Positions 1 through 6,229 of a stretch of DNA of 19,957 nt are shown piece by piece; positions within the stretch are counted from its first letter, which is position 1, and every line of letters starts with the position of its first letter. The notes beneath the pieces are model-generated. The model did not search any database, was not told the origin of the DNA, and saw only the letters and a list, made by a program, of their open reading frames with translations. Source of the stretch: an uncultured Pseudomonas sp. (lineage in GTDB: Bacteria; Pseudomonadota; Gammaproteobacteria; Pseudomonadales; Pseudomonadaceae); contig NZ_CAMPHN010000078.1 in NCBI RefSeq assembly GCF_946885885.1, forward strand, positions 1-19,957, in the 5' to 3' direction. Made by a program: the position numbers and the translations under genes.

Positions 1-26
1 CGCTCTGCCGTGGATTTGCGCGCGTT

Positions 27-96
27 GTAGCCTGGGTCGAGCGCAGCGACACCCGGGAAAGATGCTCCGGGTATCGCGTTGCTCAACCCGGGCTAC
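27..96. repeat. REP/BIME palindromic pair, copy 1
   Basis: Two inverted modules: GTAGCCTGGGTCGAGCGCAG near 27 and a rough complement ending in AACCCGGGCTAC at 96. The GTAG head and CTAC tail fit Pseudomonas REP elements arranged as a BIME. An almost identical unit follows 111 bases later. The first 220 bases hold these two repeats and no gene that I can support. Confidence 0.75.
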
Positions 97-137
97 GGGT
101 TCGCCTTATGCCGCACTGTTGTGGGTTTGCGCGCGTT

Positions 138-207
138 ATAGCCTGGGGCGAGCGTAGCGACACCTGGGAAAGGTGCTCCGGGTATCGCGTTGCTCAACCC
201 GGGCTAT
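138..207. repeat. REP/BIME palindromic pair, copy 2 (tandem)
   Basis: Second copy of the unit at 27-96, offset by 111 bases, with only a few substitutions (for example TAGCCTGGGGCGAGCGTAGC in place of the copy 1 arm). Similarity also covers the flanking bases from about 123. It lies just beyond the stop codon of the Hsp70-like gene, where it could act as a 3' hairpin stabiliser or attenuator (inference). Confidence 0.75.
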
Positions 208-220
208 GGGACGATGCTAC

Positions 221-1486
221 TCAGCCATACCGCTTCTGCGCTTCGATGGCCAGGCCGCTGCCTATGCTGCCGAAGGTGTTGCCTTCCACATGCCGTGCAT
301 TGGGCAGCATCGCCGCGACGCTCTGGCGCAGTGCCGGGATGCCGCTGGAGCCGCCGGTGAAGAACACCGTATCGACCTGCTCGACGCCCACTCCGGCATC
401 GCCGAGCAACTGGGTGACGCTGGCGCGCACGCGTTCGAGCAGCGGCTCGATGGCGCCCTCGAACAATTCGCGGGTCAGTTCGGCGACCAAGCCGGGCTCG
501 ACCCTGCCCAGGTCGATGGGCCGCGCCGCCTGCTCGGTCAGGGCGATCTTGCTGTCTTCCACCTGCATCGCCAGCCAGTGCCCGTCGCGCCGCTCGATCA
601 GCTTGAACAGGCGGTCGATGCCGGTGGGGTCGACGATGTCGTAGCGCATGCTTTGCAACGCCCGTTGCGACTGCGCCGAATAGACCGCGTTGATGGTGTG
701 CCAGGTGGCCAGATTGAGGTGGGTGCTGGTCGGCATCGGCGCGTCGCTCTTCATCCGGCTGCCGTAGCCGAACAGCGGCATCACGCCCTGCAAACTGAGC
801 TGCTTGTCGAAGTCGGTACCGCCGATATGCACGCCGCCGGTGGCGAGGATGTCGTGGTGCCGGTCAGCGACCGCGCGGCGTTCGGGCGACAGACGCACCA
901 GGGAAAAGTCCGAGGTGCCGCCGCCGATATCGACGATCAGCACCAGCTCTTCGCGCTCGATGCCCGACTCGTAATCGAAGGCCGCGGCAATCGGCTCGTA
1001 CTGGAACGACACCTCCTTGAACCCGAGCTTATGCGCCACGGCGACCAGGGTGTTCTGCGCCTCTTGGTCGGCTACCGGATCGTCGTCGACGAAAAATACC
1101 GGGCGGCCCAGCACCACTTCCTCGAATGGCCTTCCCGCTACCGCTTCGGCGCGGCTTTTCAGCTCGCCGATAAAGAAGCCGAGCAGATCCTTGAACGGCA
1201 GGGCGCTGCCCAGCACCGTGGTTTCGCTCTTCAGCAGTTTGGAGTCGAGCAGGCTTTTCAGCGAGCGCATCAGCCGGCCTTCGTAGCCTTCCAGATATTC
1301 CTGCAAGGCCAGGCGGCCGTATACCGGGCGGCGCTCCTCGAGGTTGAAGAACACCACCGAGGGCAGGGTGATCTTGCCGTCTTCCAGTTCGATCAACGTC
1401 TCGGCGTCCGGGCGCAGCCAGCCGACCGTGGAGTTGGAGGTGCCGAAGTCGATGCCGCAGGCGCGGGCGGGGGTGGAGAAAGTCAT
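221..1486 (-). CDS. yegD: Hsp70 family chaperone, YegD-type (short, no substrate-binding domain)
   Basis: The 421-residue protein has the actin/Hsp70 ATPase fold signatures. The phosphate-1 loop GIDFGTSNST is at residues 11-20, the phosphate-2 loop LIVDIGGGTSDF at about 183-194, and the adenosine motif FFTGGSSGIPALR near 375-387. It stops soon after the nucleotide-binding domain, so the roughly 200-residue substrate-binding domain of DnaK is absent, as in YegD-like proteins of about 420-450 residues. It is a predicted cytoplasmic ATPase; the client and partner proteins are unknown. The ATG at 1486 has AGGAA about 11 bases upstream. It is the last gene of a same-strand group with the two membrane-protein genes at 1634-2827, separated from the nearer one by 147 bases, so co-transcription is possible but not shown. 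Confidence 0.9.
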   Translation of the reverse strand: MTFSTPARACGIDFGTSNSTVGWLRPDAETLIELEDGKITLPSVVFFNLEERRPVYGRLALQEYLEGYEGRLMRSLKSLLDSKLLKSETTVLGSALPFKDLLGFFIGELKSRAEAVAGRPFEEVVLGRPVFFVDDDPVADQEAQNTLVAVAHKLGFKEVSFQYEPIAAAFDYESGIEREELVLIVDIGGGTSDFSLVRLSPERRAVADRHHDILATGGVHIGGTDFDKQLSLQGVMPLFGYGSRMKSDAPMPTSTHLNLATWHTINAVYSAQSQRALQSMRYDIVDPTGIDRLFKLIERRDGHWLAMQVEDSKIALTEQAARPIDLGRVEPGLVAELTRELFEGAIEPLLERVRASVTQLLGDAGVGVEQVDTVFFTGGSSGIPALRQSVAAMLPNARHVEGNTFGSIGSGLAIEAQKRYG

Positions 1487-1633
1487 GCGGCGCGCTGTTC
1501 CTGAAAAATTACCGGGAGAAATTTTTGACGTCGCGTAGCGACGGCCCGGAGGGTGGCCGCCACGGACGGCATGGCCACAAAAAACGGCCGCGCATTCTAT
1601 GGGATACGCCGAGGAAATGCTGCGTCGATTGCG

Positions 1634-2086
1634 CTATGGCACGACGAACGATCCCCAGCCCAGGGTCAGAACGGCGAGTACGGAATAACGCGCGGTCTTG
1701 GCCAGGCCGACGATCAGCAGAAACACCCACAAGCGCTCGCGCATAACGCCGGCGACCAGGGTCAGCGGGTCGCCGACGATCGGCAGCCAACTGAGCAGCA
1801 GCGTCCAGCGGCCGTAGCGGGCATACCAGTGTTGCGCCTGCTGTAAACGCGGCTCGCTGACCGGAAACCAGCGCTTGTGGCGAAAGCGTTCGATGGAGCG
1901 ACCGAGCAGCCAATTGACCAGCGAACCGAGGATATTGCCGAGGCTGGCGAGCGCTAGAAGGGCCCAGGTCGGGTAGGCGCCGCTGAGCAACAACGCCACC
2001 AGCACCGATTCCGATTGCAGCGGTAGCAGGGTCGCCGCTCCGAACGCCGAGAGAAATAGCCCGAGGTAGGCGCCAGCGCTCAGCAC
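1634..2086 (-). CDS. YqaA family (DedA/SNARE-associated-like) inner-membrane protein
   Basis: This is a 150-residue, very hydrophobic protein. The N-terminal stretch FLSAFGAATLLPLQSESVLV, then SLGNILGSLVNWLLGR and later LLLSWLPIVGDPLTLVAGV, are characteristic of the YqaA branch of the DedA/VTT superfamily. That superfamily includes proteins linked to undecaprenyl-phosphate or phospholipid handling. No specific transport function is established for YqaA itself, so none is assigned. Four or so membrane segments are expected. The chosen start is GTG at 2086 because the family normally begins right at this hydrophobic stretch; I see no clear Shine-Dalgarno sequence. It follows the VC0807-type gene by 21 bases, which suggests one transcript. 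Confidence 0.85.
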   Translation of the reverse strand: MLSAGAYLGLFLSAFGAATLLPLQSESVLVALLLSGAYPTWALLALASLGNILGSLVNWLLGRSIERFRHKRWFPVSEPRLQQAQHWYARYGRWTLLLSWLPIVGDPLTLVAGVMRERLWVFLLIVGLAKTARYSVLAVLTLGWGSFVVP

Positions 2087-2107
2087 GTCAGATGGCGGTA
2101 GGAATGG

Positions 2108-2827
2108 CTATTCCGCTTGGGCATGGGCCATCACGTCTTCCAGCTTCAAGCCGGTCAGGCCGTGGATGGTGCGCCACAGGTAGTAGAAGATCGCCATCAA
2201 CATGATCATCGAGGGGATGGCGATCATCGGGTAGCTGAGCAGGTTCATCTGCCCGAGCTCGGCGTTGAAGGCTTCGCTGCCTGCCGGGCTGACCACGATC
2301 CACTTGGCCAGGACGTAATTCATCGCCGAGGAAAAGAAGAAGGTCCCGCTCAACCAGTAGGTGGCCTTGAGCAGGCGCGCCTCGAACTGAGCGGTGTTGC
2401 CGCCTTGTTCCAAGCGCTCATGGATCTTGTCGACGTTGAGCACGTTCTTGTTGAACAGCATGGTGCGGATCAACGGGTAGCGGGTGCGCGTCGACACCAG
2501 CACGGCGACGCCGATCAGCCCGGGGATCAGCGCTTCCTTGATCGCCAGCCATTGGGTGTCCAGCTTCAGCAGGCCGATACCGCCGGTGAGCAGCACGCTG
2601 ACCAGGCCGAGCAGAGCGATGAAATTGAACTTACGGTAGCGGATCAGTTCGAATGCGCCCCAGCTCAGGGGGAAGGCCAAGGCCAGGATCAACGCGCCAT
2701 CGGCGCCGAGCTTGGCCTCGCCGCTGAGTTTCATCAGGATCAACGATGGAATCAGGATGCTGATCAGCAAATCGATCAGCGGACGCGGCTTATGGGTGGC
2801 AGGTGAAGTCTGGGTAGTGTCGGTCAT
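2108..2827 (-). CDS. VC0807 family multi-pass membrane protein of unknown function
   Basis: The 239-residue protein has about six hydrophobic segments: LLISILIPSLILM near the N-terminus, ALILALAFPLSWGAFELI, FIALLGLVSVLLTGGIGLL, then ALIPGLIGVAVLV, a segment around SGTFFFSSAMNYVLA, and AIPSMIMLMAIFYYLW close to the end. This layout and the phrase KFNFIALLGLVSVLLTGGIGLLK resemble proteins annotated as the VC0807 family in Pseudomonas. The biochemical role is not known. I chose the ATG at 2827 (MTDTTQ) because relatives begin this way; an in-frame ATG at 2860 would add 11 residues, and neither start has a strong ribosome-binding site. It is the first gene of the minus-strand group and is divergent from the solute-binding gene at 3170. 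Confidence 0.75.
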   Translation of the reverse strand: MTDTTQTSPATHKPRPLIDLLISILIPSLILMKLSGEAKLGADGALILALAFPLSWGAFELIRYRKFNFIALLGLVSVLLTGGIGLLKLDTQWLAIKEALIPGLIGVAVLVSTRTRYPLIRTMLFNKNVLNVDKIHERLEQGGNTAQFEARLLKATYWLSGTFFFSSAMNYVLAKWIVVSPAGSEAFNAELGQMNLLSYPMIAIPSMIMLMAIFYYLWRTIHGLTGLKLEDVMAHAQAE

Positions 2828-3169
2828 ATCGTTCAAGGCACAGAAAGGAAACCCGATCATCGCCTGCCTGGCTTCCGGCTACCAGTCCAGCCGTCGCTTC
2901 GAGGATGAAAAAGTTGAGAAATCCGTGTTGGCGCGCAGGGAAAACGCGCCTGGGCGAGACTCCGTTGGCAGCGCGGAAATCACCTTGATGCTAAAGTGAT
3001 ATCACTTTTTCCAATCCTGGCGGGAACGGATTGGCGGTCTCTCAGGCGCTCATAATCGAGTTGCACGGCCCATGTGTCTGACGCAGTGCTCCAAGGAAAC
3101 CGGTGCGCGCGAGGCGAAATATTTTGCCATGGGCGAGAAAGCGGGCCACTGCGGTTATGGGGGCGAGTA
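2828..3169. other. Divergent intergenic region (342 bases) with an operator-like palindrome
   Basis: This stretch separates the minus-strand membrane-protein group from the plus-strand solute-binding gene, so it should hold two outward promoters. I see a perfect palindrome at 2993-3008 and a CATAAT hexamer at 3051-3056. No well-spaced -35/-10 pair stands out in either direction. The open frames inside it look like non-coding read-through. Confidence 0.5.
2993..3008. promoter_or_regulatory. Perfect 16-bp palindrome, putative operator
   Basis: AAAGTGATATCACTTT reads identically on both strands. It is more AT-rich than its surroundings and lies in a divergent intergenic region, 162 bases before the solute-binding gene and 166 bases from the start at 2827. 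This is the typical form of a homodimeric repressor site. I cannot assign the regulator. Confidence 0.5.
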
Positions 3170-3949
3170 ATGGGTGTGATGCGAACAATCGTTGCTGTCG
3201 TTGTCGGTATGGCCTGCGCTTGGACGGCCCTGGCCGCGGAGCCGTTGCGCCTGTACACCGAGGAATATCGTCCCCTGAGCTACAGCGACAAGGGTGGGCT
3301 CAGCGGGATGGCGGTGGAAGTGGTCGAGATGCTGATCCAGCGCACCGGGCAGCCCGCACGCATCGAGCTGGTGCCCTGGACACGCGGTTATCGGCAGGCC
3401 CAGCGCGAGGCCAACGTCGGCCTGTTTCCAACGGTGCGCACCCCGCAGCGCGAGCGCAACTTCCAATGGATCGGGCCTGTCGCCGCCGGCCATACCAATT
3501 TCTACAGCCGTGTCGGCTCTGGGTTGCGCATCCGCGATCTGGCCGATGTCGAGCGCCTGGACGGCGTTTTGGCGGTGCCCAAGCTATGGTATTCCTACGA
3601 AATATTGCGCGAGCAGGGCCTGAAGAATCTCTACGGGGTGCCGACCCCGCAGCACATGATCAAGATGTTCAAGCACGGCCGGGTGCAACTGATCCTCGCC
3701 AACAGCCTGGCACTCGACGAAATGCTCGCCGGCCAAGGCATGACCCGTGATCAGGTCGAGCAGCAATACACCCTGATGACCAACAGCACCTATATCGCTT
3801 TTTCCCTGAATACCGATGCGGCGCTGGTGGCGCGGTGGCGGCAGGCGCTGAACGAGATGAAGCGCGACGGCAGCCTGGAACGTATTCATCGGCGCTGGTT
3901 CGCCCACGCCAGCGACGAAGAGTTGGCCCAGGCCCTGCGGGTGGAATAA
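3170..3949 (+). CDS. Periplasmic solute-binding protein, amino-acid-type (SBP_bac_3)
   Basis: The 259-residue product begins with a signal peptide: a short charged start MGVMRTI, a hydrophobic core VAVVVGMACAWTALA, and probable cleavage after ALA-A before EPLRL. The mature part follows the family-3 binding-protein pattern: LRLYTEEYRPLSY at the start, GLSGMAVEVVEMLIQRTG, the PWTRGYRQA segment, and a C-terminal RWRQALNEMKRDGSLERIHRRWF helix region. The ligand is unknown; polar amino acids are typical for the family. No permease or ATPase gene adjoins it, so it is an orphan that might instead work with a sensor or a distant ABC transporter. ATG 3170 was chosen because it places the signal peptide at the N-terminus and has GGGGGCGAG just upstream; ATG 3179 is possible. 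The frame stays open upstream to 3074, but that extension is not hydrophobic. Confidence 0.85.
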   Translation: MGVMRTIVAVVVGMACAWTALAAEPLRLYTEEYRPLSYSDKGGLSGMAVEVVEMLIQRTGQPARIELVPWTRGYRQAQREANVGLFPTVRTPQRERNFQWIGPVAAGHTNFYSRVGSGLRIRDLADVERLDGVLAVPKLWYSYEILREQGLKNLYGVPTPQHMIKMFKHGRVQLILANSLALDEMLAGQGMTRDQVEQQYTLMTNSTYIAFSLNTDAALVARWRQALNEMKRDGSLERIHRRWFAHASDEELAQALRVE

Positions 3950-3978
3950 GGCGTAGCGAATGTCGAGTTAGCGCTCGC

Positions 3979-4012
3979 GGGCGGATAGCAACTAAGCTGC
4001 GTTAATCCGCCC
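3979..4012 (+). terminator. Hairpin between the solute-binding and GspF-like genes
   Basis: GGGCGGAT (3979-3986) pairs exactly with ATCCGCCC (4005-4012) across an 18-base loop, 30 bases after the stop of the solute-binding gene. No T-run follows, so it is a weak terminator candidate at best. It ends only 15 bases before the next start codon and could also affect initiation there. Confidence 0.3.
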
Positions 4013-4027
4013 AACCTCGAGCCGCCG

Positions 4028-5023
4028 ATGTCGAAAGCCGCATTCCTTCACCTCGATCAGTCTGCGCGCGCCCAACTATTCACCCACCTGGGTGCCATGG
4101 AGCAGGCGGGCGTGCCGGTAGAGCGCGCGCTGGCCAGCCTGAGCTTGCCGCCCCGGGCCAATGCCGCGCTGCACAGCCTGCGCAAACAGTTGGCCGCCGG
4201 CAGCGATATCGCCAGCGCCGGCTTGCGCACTGGCCTGCTCAGCCCATTGGACAGCAGCCTGATTAGCGCCGCCCAGGCCAGCGGTAGCCTGGCAAGCGTT
4301 TACCGGCGTTTGGCCGAGCGTTACGCCCATAAAGCGCAACAAGCCGCAGCGCTTAAATCGCGCTTGCTGATGCCGATGGCGGTGCTGATTCTGGCGCTGT
4401 TTATCCAGCCGTTGCCGGCCCTGGTCGCCGGGCATCTGAGTATTTTGGCGTACCTCTGGACGTGCCTGTGGCCGCTGCTGCTGTTGGCCGCGCTCTACGG
4501 TGGTGGGCGGCAACTGCTCCGGTATCGGCAACAAGCTGCGGTGGGCGGCGTCGCGTCCGATAGCCTGCTGTTGCGCTTACCGCTATTCGGCGCGGCCCAT
4601 GCGCGCGGCAACGTGCGCGATTTCGTCGAAAGCCTCGGGCTGATGCTCGAAGCCGGGATGTCAATGCTCGAGGCCTTGCCCAAGGCCTGCGCGACTATCA
4701 GCAATGCCCCGTTGCGCCGACAGTTCGCTCGCCTGCCGGCCGGCATACAGAGCGGGCAGTCATTGACTGCCGCCATGACCAAGCTGGATTTTCCGGATGA
4801 GGCGCTGCTAATCGGCACCATTCGCACCGGCGAAGCCAGCGGCACGCTACCCGCCAGCCTGCTGCGTTACGCCGATATGCAAAGCCAGCGGCTCGACAGC
4901 CTGCGCGAGCAATGGGCGATCTGGCTACCGCGCCTGTTCTACGCCGGGGTGATGCTGTGGATGGCCTACGGTCTGCTCAGCGGTAGCGGCTTCGGCCCGC
5001 AACTGCCGCCGGAGCTGCGCTAG
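4028..5023 (+). CDS. Type II secretion/type IV pilus inner-membrane platform protein homologue (GspF/PilC family), orphan
   Basis: The 331-residue protein has the duplicated T2SSF organisation. The first half (about 10-135) contains FTHLGAMEQAGVPVERALASL and later the QAAALKSRLLMPMAVLILALF helix. A central membrane block follows (about 138-163, LSILAYLWTCLWPLLLLAAL). The second half (about 190-320) contains FVESLGLMLEAGMSMLEAL, FPDEALLIGTIRTGEASGTL and a last membrane helix near LPRLFYAGVMLWMAYGLL. In type II secretion and type IV pili such proteins form the inner-membrane platform that contacts the assembly ATPase. Here no GspE/PilB ATPase, pilin or secretin gene is near. It is shorter than typical PilC/GspF (about 400 residues). 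The start is ATG 4028; the Shine-Dalgarno sequence is weak. Confidence 0.85.
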   Translation: MSKAAFLHLDQSARAQLFTHLGAMEQAGVPVERALASLSLPPRANAALHSLRKQLAAGSDIASAGLRTGLLSPLDSSLISAAQASGSLASVYRRLAERYAHKAQQAAALKSRLLMPMAVLILALFIQPLPALVAGHLSILAYLWTCLWPLLLLAALYGGGRQLLRYRQQAAVGGVASDSLLLRLPLFGAAHARGNVRDFVESLGLMLEAGMSMLEALPKACATISNAPLRRQFARLPAGIQSGQSLTAAMTKLDFPDEALLIGTIRTGEASGTLPASLLRYADMQSQRLDSLREQWAIWLPRLFYAGVMLWMAYGLLSGSGFGPQLPPELR

Positions 5024-5041
5024 TCCCTGGTTCTCCGGGGC

Positions 5042-5070
5042 TTGTCAAAATCGCCTCGGGCGCTCATATC
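5042..5070 (+). promoter_or_regulatory. Possible sigma-70 promoter for the zinc-finger gene
   Basis: TTGTCA (5042-5047) matches the -35 consensus at five of six positions. After a 17-base spacer comes CATATC (5065-5070), a weak -10. It lies 34 bases before the start at 5104, so the placement is sensible, but the -10 match is poor. Confidence 0.35.
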
Positions 5071-5103
5071 TGTAAAAACACTTTCATTCAGCGGGAGATA
5101 ACC

Positions 5104-5370
5104 ATGGCCAGCGGTTGGGCGAACGACGACGCGGTGCAGGAGCAAATCGACAGCAGCATCGAAGACGCCGTGCAGCGCGCGCGCAGCCAATTACCGCGCG
5201 GCCCCAGTCTGAGCCATTGCGAGGAATGCGCCGCGCCCATTCCCGAAGCCCGCCGCCAGGCCATCCCCGGCGTGCGCCTGTGCGTGGCCTGCCAGTCGGA
5301 ACACGATAAGGAGCAGGCCAGGTTCAGCGGTTACAACAGGCGCGGGAGTAAGGATAGTCAGCTGCGGTAG
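5104..5370 (+). CDS. Small DksA/TraR-type C4 zinc-finger protein
   Basis: The 88-residue soluble protein has four cysteines: CEEC at residues 39-42 and CVAC at 60-63. This C-x2-C-x17-C-x2-C zinc knuckle has the surrounding pattern (IPEARRQAIPGVRLCVACQ) typical of the DksA/TraR family, such as YbiI-like proteins. A short N-terminal helix (QEQIDSSIEDAVQRAR) replaces the long coiled coil of DksA. Small members can act on RNA polymerase through its secondary channel, but that is not established for this subgroup. A clear ribosome-binding site, GGGAG, lies six bases before the ATG. It is transcribed alone or after the GspF-like gene, with an 80-base gap. Confidence 0.88.
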   Translation: MASGWANDDAVQEQIDSSIEDAVQRARSQLPRGPSLSHCEECAAPIPEARRQAIPGVRLCVACQSEHDKEQARFSGYNRRGSKDSQLR

Positions 5371-5395
5371 GAGGTGGGTTAGGCTGGAATCGAGG

Positions 5396-5426
5396 GTAGG
5401 TTGGGCTGAGCTCCGCGAAGCCCAAC
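5396..5426 (+). repeat. REP element, RAYT-associated, copy 1
   Basis: GTAGGTTGGGCTGAGC followed by CCGCGAAGCCCAAC forms a hairpin with stem TTGGGCT (5401-5407) and AGCCCAA (5419-5425). The GTAGG head marks it as a RAYT-type REP. It lies 107 bases before the transposase start, in the same orientation as copy 2 downstream. Confidence 0.8.
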
Positions 5427-5533
5427 GATGGTCACCCCGATATCCTTTCGCTCAACCGGCTTGGACCGGCTCAACCCATATCCTTCGATAGGGCTACACT
5501 CGAAATACATTCACTTCACCAAGGACGGTGAGC

Positions 5534-6067
5534 ATGCGTTATCGACGTGCCTGGGTGCCGGGTGGCACCTATTTCTTTACGGTCACCCTGGCCGACCGTT
5601 CGCAACCGCTACTCACCGAACATATCGACCTGCTGCGCCAGAGCGTGCGTGATGTGCGCGCACGGCATCCGTTCACCATCCTGGCGATGGCTGTCATGCC
5701 CGAACATCTGCATGCGATTTGGCAATTGCCGGAAGGCGACAGCGCCTATTCGACACGCTGGGCGCTGATTAAAGCGGCGTTCTCCCGCGCGCTGCTGCCA
5801 TCTGAACACATTTCATTGTCCCGCCATCTCAAGCGTGAACGCGGTGTCTGGCAGCGGCGCTACTGGGAACACTGCATCCGGGACGCCGAAGACTTGAGTC
5901 GACATATCGACTACATCCATTTCAACCCGGTCAAACACGGATATGCCAAACGGCCCATCGATTGGCCTTATTCCTCCATTCATCGCTATGTCAGAGCGGG
6001 GTTATTGCCTGAGGATTGGGCGGGAGAAACAGCAAATTGTAGGTTGGGCCGGGCCACTCTGGGCTGA
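5534..6067 (+). CDS. REP-associated tyrosine transposase (RAYT, Y1/HUH family)
   Basis: The 177-residue single-domain Y1 transposase begins with MRYRRAWVPGGTYFFTVTL, the standard opening of the family. The HUH metal-binding motif is MPEHLHAIW (His58, His60). The catalytic tyrosine is most likely Tyr127 in HIDYIHFNPVKHG, and the C-terminal WPYSSIHRYV is also diagnostic. RAYTs bind and cut single-stranded REP hairpins with a GTAG-type tetranucleotide and are thought to spread REPs. The gene is flanked by four copies of one REP family (5396-5426, 6039-6086, 6127-6157, 6186-6219), so it probably acts on them. ATG 5534 follows AAGGA by eight bases; the GTG at 5528 is too close to that site. The last nine codons and the TGA lie inside REP copy 2. 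Confidence 0.93.
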   Translation: MRYRRAWVPGGTYFFTVTLADRSQPLLTEHIDLLRQSVRDVRARHPFTILAMAVMPEHLHAIWQLPEGDSAYSTRWALIKAAFSRALLPSEHISLSRHLKRERGVWQRRYWEHCIRDAEDLSRHIDYIHFNPVKHGYAKRPIDWPYSSIHRYVRAGLLPEDWAGETANCRLGRATLG

Positions 6068-6086
6068 ACTCCGCGAAGCCCAGCAC
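6039..6086 (+). repeat. REP element, RAYT-associated, copy 2, with 15-base insertion
   Basis: This matches copy 1 except for a 15-base insert (CGGGCCACTCTGGGC) after GTAGGTTGGGC. It overlaps the end of the transposase gene: its bases encode the residues RLGRATLG and the stop codon at 6065-6067. Confidence 0.75.
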
Positions 6087-6126
6087 GGCGTCATATCGGT
6101 CAGCTCATTGTTGTTGGGGCCGTAAT

Positions 6127-6157
6127 GTTGGGCTTCGCTTCGCTCAGCCCAACCTAC
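6127..6157 (-). repeat. REP element, RAYT-associated, copy 3 (inverted)
   Basis: GTTGGGCTTCGC followed by GCTCAGCCCAACCTAC is the same REP on the opposite strand. It faces copy 4, forming a BIME-like inverted pair between the transposase and the 3' end of ureC. Confidence 0.8.
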
Positions 6158-6185
6158 CTTGCTACACAGTTCCGCAGGAGAAATC

Positions 6186-6219
6186 GTAGGTTGTGGTTGA
6201 GCGCAGCGAAGCCCAACAC
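6186..6219 (+). repeat. REP element, RAYT-associated, copy 4
   Basis: GTAGGTTGTGGTTGAGC followed by GCAGCGAAGCCCAACAC is a diverged copy of the same family. It ends 10 bases from the stop of ureC, so the ureC transcript would run into the copy 3/copy 4 inverted pair. This may act as a 3' stabiliser or terminator (inference). Confidence 0.75.
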
Positions 6220-6229
6220 CCGAGGCCGC

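Noticed and set aside
27..207. Repeat cluster considered as a CRISPR array
   Set aside because: There are only two long, internally palindromic units with no uniform short spacers and no cas genes nearby. They are REP/BIME repeats.
173..1504. Plus-strand frame of 443 residues opposite the Hsp70-like gene
   Set aside because: The minus-strand product carries the actin/Hsp70 ATPase motifs; the plus-strand product is low-complexity.
1553..1583. GTGGCC...GGCCAC hairpin followed by AAAAAA on the plus strand
   Set aside because: Genes here run on the minus strand. In that direction the T-run comes before the hairpin, so this is not an intrinsic terminator for them.
3074..3169. N-terminal extension of the solute-binding protein from an ATG at 3074
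   Set aside because: The extra 32 residues are not hydrophobic and would bury the signal peptide. Starting at 3170 gives a normal exported protein.
5396..6219. RAYT region considered as an insertion sequence with terminal inverted repeats
   Set aside because: The flanking repeats are individual REP hairpins, two of them in the same orientation around the gene, with no target duplication visible. This fits a RAYT-REP arrangement better than an IS.
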